Positions 1-11,240 of a stretch of 64,000 bases of DNA are shown piece by piece (the first letter of the stretch is position 1; each line of letters starts with the position of its first letter). The stretch lies in assembly GCA_030765065.1 (NCBI GenBank), contig CM060990.1:6814001-6878000 (forward strand), given 5' to 3'. The notes under the pieces were generated by a model that had not been told where the DNA came from, did not search any database, and saw only the letters and a list, made by a program, of their open reading frames with translations. The translations under genes were made by a program, and so were the position numbers. The DNA is from Deroplatys truncata. Taxonomy: Eukaryota; Arthropoda; Insecta; Mantodea; Mantidae.

Positions 1-930
1 CAACGTAATAAATCAAGTAACACGTAAGGGAAGAGAAAGGAAAGATGAAAATAAAAGCATTACAAAATAAGGAAAGAGAATACAATGTAGAACTTAAGGG
101 AATTAATATGAAGAAAAGTAAATAAATGGTAAAGCATGTGTAACAAGGTAATTCTGCAAGGATAAATGGGCGATGAAAATGTACAAAGTTAGCCGGCTTC
201 GACGACAACCACGAGGGTAGGTCATTAAGCACCTGTTAACCGACAAAAATGTGTGTATGTGCAAGGAAAATCCAAACGGCGGGGTAGCAAAAGCAGACAA
301 CACTTGGGAATCCCATGAGCACAAAGACGAGAATAAAATGCAGAGAAGCATTAATAATACAGTAATGTTATACTCTGGACAAGGTTATCATACATTTTTG
401 AGCCAATGGGAGAAAACGGAAAGTCATCGAGATAGCAAATAGGTACTTAGAAAAATCACGTGCCTAGAAAATCGGTTGGGCTCAAATAGAATAGGGATGT
501 GAAATCGGAATTTATCTATGAGCACAGCAGAGCTTCAGACGAGTAATTACGCTACTTCGTGTCGTTCAGTTGTCCAGAGAGGCTGCCGCACACGGCGTCA
601 GAAATGCGCGACTAAGTCTTAGTGTTAAATTAAAATGTTCATTAACTATGTTACAATATGGGGAAGCAGGGAAAGCATTTATAGCACGCAGAAATTAGGC
701 GGATTCGGATTTTAGTTCTTGTTTGAAGGGAAGTCGGATAGCGACAAGTATTAATTATTTTTGTGTGGATTTAACGCATAATGGGCAAAGCGAAGGAGAA
801 CACTTCTTTTATTTCTCTCCGGTCCACACTCCCTGAGATACCCATCCTCCACCTGACCTGGCCAAAGTACACTCCTTTACAATAATCATCTCCCTCACTA
901 AACTACCCCCCCCGAAACACTACAAAATTG
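1..930 (+). repeat. LTR-like direct repeat, left copy
   Basis: This segment reappears at 6412-6890 in the same orientation. Both copies share near-identical blocks, for example around 100-320 and 6515-6735, with the shared string TACTTGGGAATCCCAT or a close variant. The right copy lacks about 400 bases present here (roughly 320-725). The two copies flank gag, RNase H and integrase remnants, so they are most simply the LTRs of that element. The left copy may begin before base 1, so its true end is unknown. I could not define a primer-binding site or TG/CA termini. Confidence 0.6.
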
Positions 931-1254
931 CACTTAACCTGCTTTTCCACCCACACATCAGTCCTTCCTAACCGCCGTATTTCACAGCAGTAGCAGAGAA
1001 CGTCTCACGGGATTAATGGAGTTCGCATCCAACACCAAATGAGAAAAATCAACTCATCTGGAAGTAAAATGCGCAGCCACCGTAAGTACCACAGCATTCA
1101 CTACCTTAATCTTCAGTGAAACAACCACAGCAGACAGTGTATGCTCTTACGTAGCGGGAGAGTTCTTAACTACACCATGGCTGAATTTCTGGCAGAGGAA
1201 CTGCCGCTGGCCCTATCCAGTCAACGTGAAAAACCCCTAGGAACACAGACAACA

Positions 1255-2560
1255 TGGAAACCATGTTGCAACAGGTGCTAATACAGTTTGAATTACTGGA
1301 GACGAGACTAACATCTCAGGAGAGTCTTTCCAATCTCAACTAGCATCTCAAGGGGAGGCTCTCCACTCACAGCTAACAACACAAGGGGAAACATGGACTA
1401 CTTTTGACTTTACCCTAGCCTCACCTTCCATTCCCAAGTTACCACTCAAAGGTAAGCATTAAACAATATGGAAGCCAAATTCATTGCACAAGTGAACCAA
1501 CTACAAGCGCAGATAGTCACACAATGGGAACTTCAGAAATCTAAATCATGAACAAACTACAGCAGCAGTTCCAGGAACAACAAAATAATTTACAAGAACA
1601 CGTGAGCCGACAGGCTTAAAGAATAGAAACCATTAGCGTAGAGGAGACCGCCTTACGGCCTGAAGTGATTACTGTGCGCAACGAGGTGCGTGAGGCATGA
1701 TCTCAGATTGACTCATTAAGGGAAAAAGTTACTTAACTGTTTGCTCACACAATTATTAAGGAACATTTGACGTGTTAGCTGCGGACGGCATGCGAGGAAG
1801 TTAATAATAACATGCAAACACAAATTAATATAATTAAAGCATCAGTACAGGAAACAGCTTCCCAAGCCGCTGCAACTCACATTTATACTGCAGCTCAAAT
1901 TGAAAAACACTCACGTGAGTTGGCAGAGGTGAGGGCAGCGTTGCAACAGGGTCAACGCCCTATACCAAATAACATGGCGAGTAACCTGACCAACTCGCGT
2001 GAACTGTGCATGCTTTTCCCAAACACTATAGCCTTTTAAATGAGATCGCGGTGCCGCAATTTAATGATGCGGCAGATAACGCTAAACGACATATTATGGA
2101 TGTGGATGCTTACTTTGAGCCAAAACAAGTACTGGACGTTCTCTTGGTCCGCCTAGCTAAAGGAGACCACGCCACCTATGGGGGCTTTAACAACATATTT
2201 TTGGCAAAGTACTGGAACACAGCAAAACAGTACGCTGTAATCAATAAATTATTAATAAAAATAAGTAATGGTAAATGTATGCCAGGGCGTGGGCAACCTA
2301 TTATTGATTGCTTCTTAGCTCTTATACAGCAAAGATTGCTCCTGGACCCTGAGTGAAAAGCAATTCGTTAAACTGATAGTACGACACTTCCCTGATGCAA
2401 TACGAATAATTCGATAGTTGCCCGCGCAACCACGATCGCGGATACATTGGAAATCTTAACAGCGCTCTAAGACCAACAAAGCGGTAGCTCAGAAATTAGA
2501 GCACCACTACAAAATTTCAGTGGGTTGAGGGCATAGCCCACATATACACAGAGGCGGCAA
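1255..2560 (+). pseudogene. Decayed gag-like gene of a Ty3/gypsy-type retroelement
   Basis: The reading is broken into short frames by stops and frameshifts. The first part (1255-1990) encodes glutamine- and leucine-rich coiled-coil-like stretches. The second part (2006-2356) encodes a block with VPQFNDAADNAKRHIMDVDA and ...FLAKYWNTAKQYAVINKLL, resembling the capsid region of arthropod Ty3/gypsy Gag. Downstream (2357-2560) weaker homology-like sequence continues in other frames. No zinc knuckle or protease is visible before the RNase H remnant begins at about 2580, so the segment between gag and RNase H appears deleted. The family assignment comes from recalled pattern similarity, not a search. 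Confidence 0.55.
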
Positions 2561-2574
2561 CAACTATATCACAT

Positions 2575-2830
2575 GTATTCCGACTCTGTTATCACAGGAT
2601 TCGGCGCCATCTTGTGTCAATTTGATGCTAACGGGGTGAGGCACATAATAAGTATAGCATTCTAGAATCCTGAACGACCGCGGAAAAAGGAGTCAATATC
2701 ACATAGCTGGAGATAGTCCTGATATTTTTCGCTCTACAAAGGTTTAAGCATTATGTATACAACAAGCCGATCACCATTTATACTGATCGCGTCACGCTAT
2801 CCTTTTGTAAAGACATGTAAACCTGTAAGT
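2575..2830 (+). pseudogene. Reverse transcriptase/RNase H remnant
   Basis: In one frame the sequence reads YSDSVITGFGAILCQFDANG, then a histidine-containing block, and after frameshifts YNKPITIYTDRVTLSF. This order matches the start of the Ty3/gypsy RNase H domain (a D-x-S-x-x-G-x-G-A-x-L core followed by the T-D-x-x-x-L strand). Most of the reverse transcriptase fingers and palm are absent. The remnant sits between the gag-like and integrase remnants on the same strand, as expected for the gag-pol order. Confidence 0.6.
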
Positions 2831-2999
2831 TACAAGATCACCAGTTACATACACAAATCACCTCATATAATATCTACATAAAACATATCCCGGGAAATAG
2901 CAACATTTTCGCAGATTTATTGTCTTGACTGGGAAATTGAGGAGTCCCCGAGTGTCTGAGAAGCACACGAAGGGAAATTAAAATTCTAAGAATCACATC

Positions 3000-3790
3000 A
3001 AACACAGGTACTAAGCTAGCCAGAAAGGTTCATGACATACAGACATTACAACTTCAAGATCCCAGGTTAGCAACCCCCATTAGGAAAGCCAAAGAAATCA
3101 CGCCCGATATGACAGAGTCCACAGGGATGCACAAAGGCATCTTATACAACCTGCACAGAGCACAGCAGCCAACATGGTGAACATACGCGCCAAGGGCACT
3201 GGAAAACACAATTAAAGACGCCTTTCACACCAATGCGGTACATGCTGGATCAAAGAGAACGTGTATGGCGATACAATAGAATTTCTGCATCCCGAAATTA
3301 CATCTAAAAATGCGGCAACACCTAAGTAAATGCGACCTATTCCAAAAGTGCAAGTCACTTAATGTTAAGTATGATATACCGCCACAAAACGTTATCCGAG
3401 GAAAACGCTTAGCTCTGATCGCGGGGGATGCTCGCGCCCCCCTACCACCTGGTGCAGGGAATATAAAATAATTTTGTGTTGGTCATATTTTCACCCTATG
3501 AGGAAATTAACCAGCGCGGCATGCGCCAAGAAAATCTTAAAGGATTACATACCGCGATACAGGAAGATAGAAGCTCTACTAGTGGATAACGCATCTGTAC
3601 ATAGAGGTAAAAGGTTTGCCAATGCCATCAGGGCAGAGTGCATAAAAATCTACAACTCCACAACCTATAATCTGCAATAAAACCCTTGTGAGAGATATAT
3701 GCGGGATATTGGAGTTTTCTTATACATTCTTTGTCACAAAATCACGCGTCCTGGGTACAACATATTCCATTGATGGACGGGGCCTTTAAT
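3000..3790 (+). pseudogene. Integrase remnant of the same retroelement
   Basis: The first part (about 3000-3370) resembles an integrase zinc-binding region, with a histidine block near 3230 (VHAGSKRT) and a later cysteine-lysine block near 3340. The clearest part is 3474-3680, a 68-residue frame containing AKKILKDYIPRYRKIEALLV followed by DNASVHRGKRFANAIR. The D of DNAS fits the second catalytic Asp of a DDE integrase. The frame ends in the expected 'YNSTTYN' region, where the third catalytic residue (E) should follow, and a degraded NPCERY continuation is readable just after the stop. The copy cannot be functional. Confidence 0.65.
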
Positions 3791-6030
3791 TAATTGCCGA
3801 ATCTTAATACAGATTTTCCACCCATAGTAATGCACATGGAACAACAACCGGATGACCTCATTGCAGGAATGCCTCCAGAAATACACACAGGCACAGAACT
3901 GCAACAAGGAAGGGAGTTCAAGAATGCGTATTGAACAGTGAAACAAGCACAAAACACATCGCAAGAAAATATGGAACACAGAAGAGAATGACACGGTTCT
4001 ATATAAGGCACACAATAAATACTCACTGTTAAACAAATATTAAAATAAGTTACACTTAATGTGGCATGGCCCAGCGCGAATTGACTGAAACTTGAGCGAC
4101 CGCTCCTTCGAGCTAGGATCCGCGCACCATGCAAATTATCGGCAGGTACAATTTGACTATTAAAATCGTACCGATCACCTGCCACATGACGCGCTCAAAA
4201 TCCATAACAAATCGTAGGCACGGCCTCCTGCATCCATATGAATAAAAAATGTAACCACACATGTTTAATCATAATTTGAAGGCCATTAATTGTAAGTAGC
4301 ACAAATGTCGTGAAAAGACGTGCAATACAAAACAATTGAGTTTCATCAAGGTCATGATAGTTGTCAAGCATGGGAAACCATGACGCATATTCACCAAGAA
4401 GGGAATTTGTGATATTGTTTCTTGTATATATTCAGTTTAGGATAGATAGTAAAGTGTTTCTTGCTCCACTATATGTTCATTTATATAGTATATTAAACAT
4501 ATATTAGCGTAGAACACATACCCACTCAATAAATCAGTCCACAAGGCAGTCAAAGTGTAATGCCTTTTTTAAATGTTCAAATTTATCTCATGTATGTAAA
4601 ATTGTTTATTGCCATAAAATATGCCTCAAACGGAATGACGTTTCACGCCTGTAAAGATAATTGTGTTACTTGTGAATATGAGGTGTCATGATAGTATGTA
4701 TATGTCTTAGAGCCACAAAAATAAGCTCCAAACGCAACAAAGTAAACACAAATATCATGAACGTTGATTCATCAAGGAAATGGCAGATAAAAAATTTCAA
4801 GCCTGTTTTTTATTATTAGTATAATTAAAATTTATTTATTCTTGCCAGTGTATTTTGTTGTAGGTAACCCAATGTGACCACTTGTCACATATGTGTGTAT
4901 AAAGTTTATGTGCATACCTAGGAACGTATTATTATATCATTTTAAGAATGAACCCCTCAGCTACCTAGGTACCTAAATATTGTCGCGGACAGAGCTTGGT
5001 GGACAAATAATTGTTTAATAATCGGAATCATTTATAATTATTTTAGTAGCTTATTTAAACAAGTATGATTTCTTTTAAAGTTTGAATTTGCATTTCCTTA
5101 GTTAACGTTGTACCACGCCCTCTTCCAGGATATCACTTTTCTGTGATTCATGTTCACCTGCTTTGACATCTTGTGACTATGTGGATGTCATTTAACCTCT
5201 GCAGTAATTGGCTGTTATAATTATAAACTAATTGTGTAGCTCACCTTATATGGAAAAGATGACGTGTTAATCTGGGGATGGCAAAATCTATTTAAATGGT
5301 TAACACGCCCAGCTAGGGATTTTTTCTTCTTGTTGGGCGCTGTCTGGCTGTCTGTTGTGTGTTTTGAACACATATAATATTCATCCGTAAGACAAGAGTG
5401 TACCAAGCTGTCTCCAACATAAGATGAATTTGTTATTCTCTTAGTAACGCTCCCACTTCTGTTAGATACACATTATGTTGATGACAGTAGTAAATTGTAA
5501 CCCTCTACATTCTTTTTGCTATGCCCCCAATCGCATCCCCCTTAGGTTTACGGCAATATTTCTATTTAAGGAATTTTGAATGTTACATATTTTAGAATAG
5601 TTAGGGACATTACTGTGTACAGTCAGTCAGGCAGTGGATTCCCGAAACTGGGGAGATACCACCCTAAGGCTCCACGTACAGACAAAAAGTGCGCCGACAA
5701 GATACAGTGAAAATGTATGTGTGATTAGTGCGAGTGATATCGATGTAGACTAAGTCGCTCACAAAGCGCAAATAACACAACATATAACGTATTCTATGAA
5801 AATAAGGATAAAATTAAAGTTTTTGCTAAGGTTGCAAGAACTACAAGGATATTTATAGCACAATAAAAAGGATGTTAAGTAACAAATACTTAATTACACT
5901 CACACGAAATGTATGTAAATAACAACAGTAATGCTAAGTCGCAAGGCATATTTTGGTATCACATTACTTGGTCACATATGATATATGTTTTTCTCTTACA
6001 GCCATTTTTTGCAAACGTGTTATTGTAATG
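3791..6030. other. AT-rich stretch without recognisable gene
   Basis: It lies between the integrase remnant and the right LTR-like repeat. Short open frames occur at 3790-4185 and 5221-5406 on the minus strand, but none has a recognisable domain and their composition is like the surrounding DNA. It could hold degraded 3' parts of the retroelement or a later insertion. Confidence 0.5.
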
Positions 6031-6031
6031 C

Positions 6032-6033
<2 letters not shown>

Positions 6034-6079
<46 letters not shown>
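6034..6079. repeat. (TA)n microsatellite
   Basis: A pure TA run of about 46 bases. It generates spurious Ile-Tyr repeats in three overlapping open frames. Confidence 0.95.
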
Positions 6080-6082
<3 letters not shown>

Positions 6083-6411
6083 GTGAACAATTCGTAAGAA
6101 CTACCCAACGACAGACCGACACACAAGGCGGGGAAAAACAAAAGAAAAATAAAATAAGTGCTCTATTAAGGCATACAGGCGCATCACGCAAAAGTAAGGG
6201 CAGTAGAAAGACTGCCAATGGATTTTTCAGGCGAGACATTTAATTTTCTCCTGAAGTGGAAATGAAAGCCTCACCTGAAGGGCATTTGGAGTTGGAAATA
6301 TCGCAGATCAGGGAATAAACACAACAATAATCATCACAGGAATAATGAGTAGTATAAAGAAACAAAGTCGAGGTAAATAACTCAAAGATAAATCCTAAAC
6401 AAATAAAACAC

Positions 6412-6890
6412 GAACGTAATACATCAAGTAACAAATGAGAGGTTAGAAACGGAAGATAAAAATAAAAATACTATAAAATAAGCAAAGAGAGTAGAATGTA
6501 GGAGATAAGGGAATTAATATGAAGATAATTAAATAAATGGCAAAACATGTGTAACGAGGTAATTCTATAAGGACAAATGGGCGATGAAAATGTACAAGTT
6601 AGCTAGCTTCGACGTTAATCACGAGAGTAGGCCATTAAAAACCTGTTAACAGACAAGAGATGTCTGTATGTGCAAGTTAATCCAAAAGTTGGGGTAGATA
6701 AATCAGGCAATACTTGGGAATCCCATAAGCATTCGGGCGAGAAGGGAAGTCGGATAGCAACAATGGTTAATTATTATTGTATGGATTTAGCGTATAAAAG
6801 GTAAAGCTAAGGACCATAATCATCATTGACAATAATCATCTCCATCACTAGACTATCTAGCACCCCAGAACCGCTACAAGATGTAATAAC
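6412..6890 (+). repeat. LTR-like direct repeat, right copy
   Basis: Direct copy of the 1-930 segment, with an internal deletion corresponding to about 320-725 of the left copy. The last shared block includes CAATAATCATCTCC (6830 here, 881 there) and ends near 6880. The copies differ by many substitutions and indels, so the insertion is old. Confidence 0.6.
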
Positions 6891-7130
6891 TCACATTCTA
6901 TGTGAGTGTACTTTCTGATAGCACCGATGAATTTAATATGCATTACAAATGTCGATTAAATTGTTGGAAATGTAGTCATTATCTGACGTACCCAGTGAGT
7001 GCACTTTCTGTCACCATGGAGGAATTTAATATGCACTACATGCAACATGAAATATGGAAATGTAGTAATTAACTAACTTACCAAGTGAGTATATTTTCCA
7101 ACAGCACCAAGAAACTATGCATTTGCATTA
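6880..7130 (+). repeat. 90-bp tandem repeat, about 2.8 copies
   Basis: Units begin at 6880, 6969 and 7059 with a GATGTAAT/AATGTAGT motif and share GTGAGTG.ACTTTCTG and ATTTAATATGCA blocks, so the spacing is 89-90 bp. The array starts at the end of the right LTR-like repeat, so the two may share one unit. Confidence 0.75.
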
Positions 7131-7289
7131 AAATCCTGTCTCTAATTATAACAGACTTCGAAAGCAGTTCACTGTGTCCCGCAACATGCTTAGTAAACTC
7201 GATATTTGTTAGAAAACCAGATTCGTTTGGGGTTTATATATCGCATTCATCATTTTCAACGAAAATGTAAACTTATCCATTAAAGCGAC

Positions 7290-8281
7290 TTTACTGGAAA
7301 CTATTTCCGGGTTGTTTTGCCATGGACTGCTGGAGATAGATGTTCCAGACGTTTCGTCTACAACTACGGTAGACATCTTCATTGGCGCTGTCGAATCTTC
7401 TAGGAGAAGGTTGCGCCGCGTTTGAAATGCCGGCTGTTCGTGCTGCTATATTCATACTAAGAGGGCTCTCCGCTGATTGGTCCGGGTGCCGGTCGGCTGG
7501 TAGGAGGGACCCAGCTGCCTTAAAGGTGTTCCTACCTTCTGATTGGCTCGCTTTTATTTCTCGTGTTATATTACGTTTCTTGGCTTGAATGACTGGATGC
7601 CAGTTTTTGTTGAGCTTTAGAGCCTCTTCTTTCTTATTGTTAGGATGCTTATATATTTAGATGGCTTCACGCTGTAGTCGGGCATGGTAATGTGTCATGG
7701 ATAAAAGAATGTTGGTGTCCTGGAACTTAATGATGTGTTCGCCCCCCGCTTCAAAGGCGTGTTTGGCGACTGCAGTCTTTTCTGCTTGGCTGTCCATCTT
7801 TTTCTTCCTCCATGGTAAACTGGATGCGGGGATTGATGTTGTTGTGTAAAAGGAAGTCCTGAAGGGCTTCCTTTCCGTGGGGTCATATAACGAAGGTGTC
7901 ATCCACGTAGCGGAACCAGACTGTAGGTTTAAGTGGAGCTGTGTCTAGGGCTGTAGACTCAAAGGATTGCATGAAAATGTTGGCAACCACTGGGTTCAGA
8001 GGGCTTTCCATGGCCACGCCGTCTATTTGTTCATAGAACGTATAATTCCACTGAAAGTATGTCGTTGTGAGATCATGTTGAAAGAGTGCAATTATGTCGT
8101 CTGGAAAGATGTGTTTCAGCTGTGTGCGTACCTCTTGTATTGAAACCATGGTGAAGAGTGAGACGACGTCGAAGCTGACAAGAAGGTCATTAGGCTGTAA
8201 GGTGAGATTCTGTAGCTTGTGGATGAAATGGGTATAATCTTTAATGAAGGAGTTCGTTGAACCGACGTGAGGTTGTAACAA
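7290..8281 (-). mobile_element. Penelope-like element, internally deleted copy
   Basis: Read on the minus strand from 8281, it encodes the core of a Penelope-type reverse transcriptase: LLVSFDVVSLFT (motif A Asp), GVAMESPLNPVVANIF (motif B) and VWFRYVDDTFVI (the YVDD catalytic box). After a short continuation to about 7805 it jumps to the end of the GIY-YIG endonuclease region (AEKTAVAKHAF) and then to the 3' tail. The connecting RT thumb and the GIY and YIG motifs are missing, which points to an internal deletion. The 3' untranslated tail (7290-7440) matches 10633-10780 in inverted orientation. The element is truncated at its 5' end. Confidence 0.85.
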
Positions 8282-9219
8282 GCAGGCCCCACGTAAGGAA
8301 GCCCTTCAGGACTTCCTCCTTCACATCAACATCAATCCCCGCATCTAGTTTACCATGGAGGAAGAAAACGATGGTCAACTGACATTCCTGGATGTTTTGG
8401 TCAGCAAAAAAGCAGACGGTACACTTGAGCACACTGTCTACCGCAAGCCCACTCACACTGACCGCTATCTGAACAAACACTCAAACTATCATCCCAGACA
8501 AAAACGGACCATGATCAAAACTATCGTAAATGGCGCTTCGAATGGTTATTAAACCTGAAAAGTAAAACGAGCTTGCCGCCCCGCCAGCCTTCATCCTACC
8601 GCTCAGAAGACAGATCATCCGAAAAACAAGGGCACAGTCTTCCTGCCATACTTAAAAATGTCACTGACCGCATTGAGCATATACTGTAACGACATAATGT
8701 CAAGACTATTTTCAAGCCTACCAAAAAATTAAATAATTTACTACGCTCAACTAAATATCCTCGGGAACCTCTGTCATCAGCCGGTGCATGCCGTATTCCG
8801 TATTCATGCGGTTCGGTTTACATTGGAACCACACAGCGCAGTGTCAACACCAGACTTACCGAACACAAAAGAAGCTGCCGCTTGGGCCAAACAGAAAAGA
8901 CTGCAGTCGCCAAACACGCCTTTGAAGCGCGGGCGAACACATCATGAAGTTCCAGGTCACCAACGTTATTCTACAGCGTGAAGCCATCGAAATATATAAG
9001 CATCCTAACAATAAGAAAGAAGAGGCTCTAAATCTAAACAATAACTGGCATCCAGCCATTCAAGGCATGAAACGCCATATAACACAAGAAATCAAAGCAA
9101 GCCAATCAGGAGGTAGGAACACCTTTGAGGCAGCTGCGCCCCTCTCACCAGCCAACCGGCACCTGGACCAATCAGCGGAGAGTCTTCTTAGTATAAATAT
9201 AGCAGCAGGAACAGCCAGC
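8282..9219 (+). mobile_element. Penelope-like element, second copy, left part
   Basis: The plus-strand copy begins exactly where the minus-strand copy ends. It starts after the RT catalytic core and continues with FTMEEENDGQLTFLDVLVS and VYRKPTHTDRYL (RT thumb side), with stops beyond 8552. A GIY-YIG endonuclease domain follows at about 8790-8940, with CGSVYIGTTQRSVNTRLTEH visible. The downstream C-terminal part (REAIEIYKHPNNKKEEALNL, then a WHPAIQ block) is still open. The reading is interrupted at about 9219 by a LINE insertion and resumes at 10633. Confidence 0.85.
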
Positions 9220-10632
9220 GGGACTTCGCTTCGAGCTCTCGTCGAGACAAAATGGGTCGTAAGAAGACAGCCGCAGCTTCCAGCCTCTTCACCACCACCG
9301 CCAGCCGAAGCGCCCAGCGCCATCTCTCCAGCCAGTCACATGCCGCAAAACTGCGTGCCAGCACGCTACTCCGCTGTAGTCCGGGGAGTGCACCGCCAGC
9401 TCCCTGACACGCTCCTAATCACCGCCGCTCAGCACTTTTGGCCGTTTGCGTTCAAGGCGATTAGGATTCGAAATGACAGAGGTCCGACACCGCTGGTCCA
9501 ACTCACCTTTATGGACGAGGACGACTACTCGGCGGCCCTGGGCGCAGGATTGCCCTTGTTAGGGCAAACCCTGTTGCTCGAGGCCAGCTGCAGTGCTCGA
9601 CCAACTCCATGCCGCCGCTGCTGCCTTTACGGGCACACAGGCGCGTCATGTGACGCCGCTCCCCGTTGCCACTACTGTGGTAACGGGTCTTTCACCTCAG
9701 ACTGCAGGGCACAAGACCTGTCACACCGCCGCCGCTTCTGCGCCTCCTGTGGGGGCAAGGGGCATTTCATCGGCCAGGCCATCTACCCACTCTACCCACG
9801 TAGAGCATCGCTGACCAACACAATCTTCAGGACACTGCAGGCCAACTCTCCACCACCGCAGATCGACACCTCTCAACTAGAGCATCAGTTGACGAACACC
9901 AATGCTCTAGTTGAGCAGAACACGGCCAGCAACAATAGCACTCTTGAAGGAGTTCAGGATCTACACGCCGAGTTTCTGGCCTTATCCGACCGCATCACCA
10001 CATTAGAAGAGCAATTCAACGCGCACTTCAAGACCATCACAGACTCCATAGCATCACAGTACGCCACGACCATCACCACGCTAGAAGAAAAATTCCTCAC
10101 GCACTACTAGACCATCACGGACAAAATATGTGCATACATGCTCGCGAACATCGCGGATGTAGACAAATCATACCGACTAACCATTCGCCATGGCAACGAC
10201 TACCTTAGAGACCGGATCGCAGATCATGCGAACAGGATAATTAGGACTCTTCAGCCCTACATCATGCTTCCAGACGACCTTGGACCATCGCACCAACACA
10301 CACGCCAACGCTGTCCAGATCTCACTGGACACACACCGAATGCCCGGAGGTAACAGGCCCGGGCTCGGAGCCTTCATCACCTGTTAAGTCACCTCATTTC
10401 ACAGGTCCCTGTCAGGGCTTCGGCCATGTCAGATAACTGACCACCACAGCGGATATACTCTGCCACATTGTCATATCATCACCCACGAGTCTCCGGGGCG
10501 CTTCGGCGTAACCGGCCACCAATTGTGACACCACAGAAGAACATCCGTTCTATTCCTCTTCCTATTTCCTTCCAAATACCCTTTATATCTTGTTTTACCC
10601 TTATACCTTTATTCCTGTCCCCCCGCCAAAAA
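9220..10632 (+). mobile_element. Short LINE insertion carrying only an ORF1-like gene
   Basis: The segment interrupts the Penelope copy: a comparison with the minus-strand copy shows continuous sequence there. The heptamer AGCCAGC (9213-9219) is repeated as AGCCGGC at 10633-10639, a plausible target duplication with one mismatch. The insert starts GC-rich (GGGACTTCGCTTCGAGC), encodes a zinc-knuckle ORF1-like protein, has a noncoding tail from about 10360 and ends in a short A-run. No endonuclease or reverse transcriptase is present, so it is either an internally deleted LINE or a non-autonomous ORF1-only derivative. Confidence 0.7.
9340..10110 (+). pseudogene. LINE ORF1-like protein with CCHC zinc knuckles
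   Basis: An open frame runs from inside the Penelope sequence (8944) through the insert to 10110; the LINE part begins about 9230. It contains a domain resembling the RNA-binding region of R1/jockey-type ORF1 proteins (RYSAVVRGVHRQL; later IRIRNDRGPTPLVQLTF), then three zinc-knuckle-like blocks. The first is intact: C-x2-C-x4-H-x4-C at CRRCCLYGHTGASC. The second has F where H is expected (CHYCGNGSFTSDC) and the third has lost its last Cys (CASCGGKGHF...). A coiled-coil-like tail follows, and after the stop at 10110 similar sequence continues to 10353. It would bind RNA in a retrotransposition particle if intact. A likely original ATG at 9251 is in another frame, so at least one frameshift is present. 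Confidence 0.65.
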
Positions 10633-10840
10633 AGCCGGCATTTCAGACGCAGCGCAACCTTCTCCTAGAAGACTTCGACAGCGCCACTGAAGATGTCTAC
10701 CGTGGTTGTAGAAGAAACCTCTGGAACATCTATCTCCAGTAGACCACCGCAAAACAGCCCGGAAATAACTTCCAGTTATACTGACTCCGGCCGTGAAAGC
10801 TTGCGTTCTCTCAAAGCGACTTTAAGCTCACAAACTACAA
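10633..10840 (+). mobile_element. Penelope-like element, second copy, 3' tail
   Basis: Continues the copy broken by the LINE. It matches the reverse complement of 7290-7440 nearly base for base through CAACCTTCTCCTAGAAGA and CATCTATCTCCAG. The sequence after 10790 (CGGCCGTGAAAGC...) is probably the end of the element. Confidence 0.8.
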
Positions 10841-10954
10841 AATACCTTCCACTGTCGCGCTGTTTTGGAATTTGAACTTCCTACCGTATCAATCAGCCAC
10901 CTATCTGCCTCATTTCAGTTGGTGCAGCATATATGGGAATATCGTTGTGGTTTC

Positions 10955-11240
10955 TAAAGCTCCCCATATGGCTGGACTGATTTCTGAGATGAAGGCACCC
11001 AGCAGGTTAATCCGTTTGTAGGGTAATACTTAGGATGGCGGTGGAATGAGATGACCTACAGCTTTTAACGTGGATTCGGAACTACGTTGGGCCTTGGGGA
11101 TGGTTCACATGAACAAGTCAGAGTTGAAGGCATGGATAGGGCCCACTTAAAATCGCCACTCCAGAGTCAGGAATGGAAACCCGGACCGTCAGTACTAGAT
11201 CGGAAACGAAATCATTGCGCTATCCCGGCGGCTATTATAA
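10955..11240 (-). mobile_element. tRNA-derived SINE, family B, copy 1
   Basis: About 280 bases match 26215-26505 in the same orientation (shared GGATGGCGGTGGAA, ACCTACAGCTTT, AGGGCCCACTTAAAAT or close variants). The tRNA-like head is at the right end on the minus strand. In this copy the B-box region is mutated; in the other copy it reads GGGATTCGATTCCCG. Confidence 0.7.

Noticed and set aside
5953-6243. Open frames with Ile-Tyr repeats on both strands.
   Set aside because: They read through a (TA)n microsatellite; no domain.
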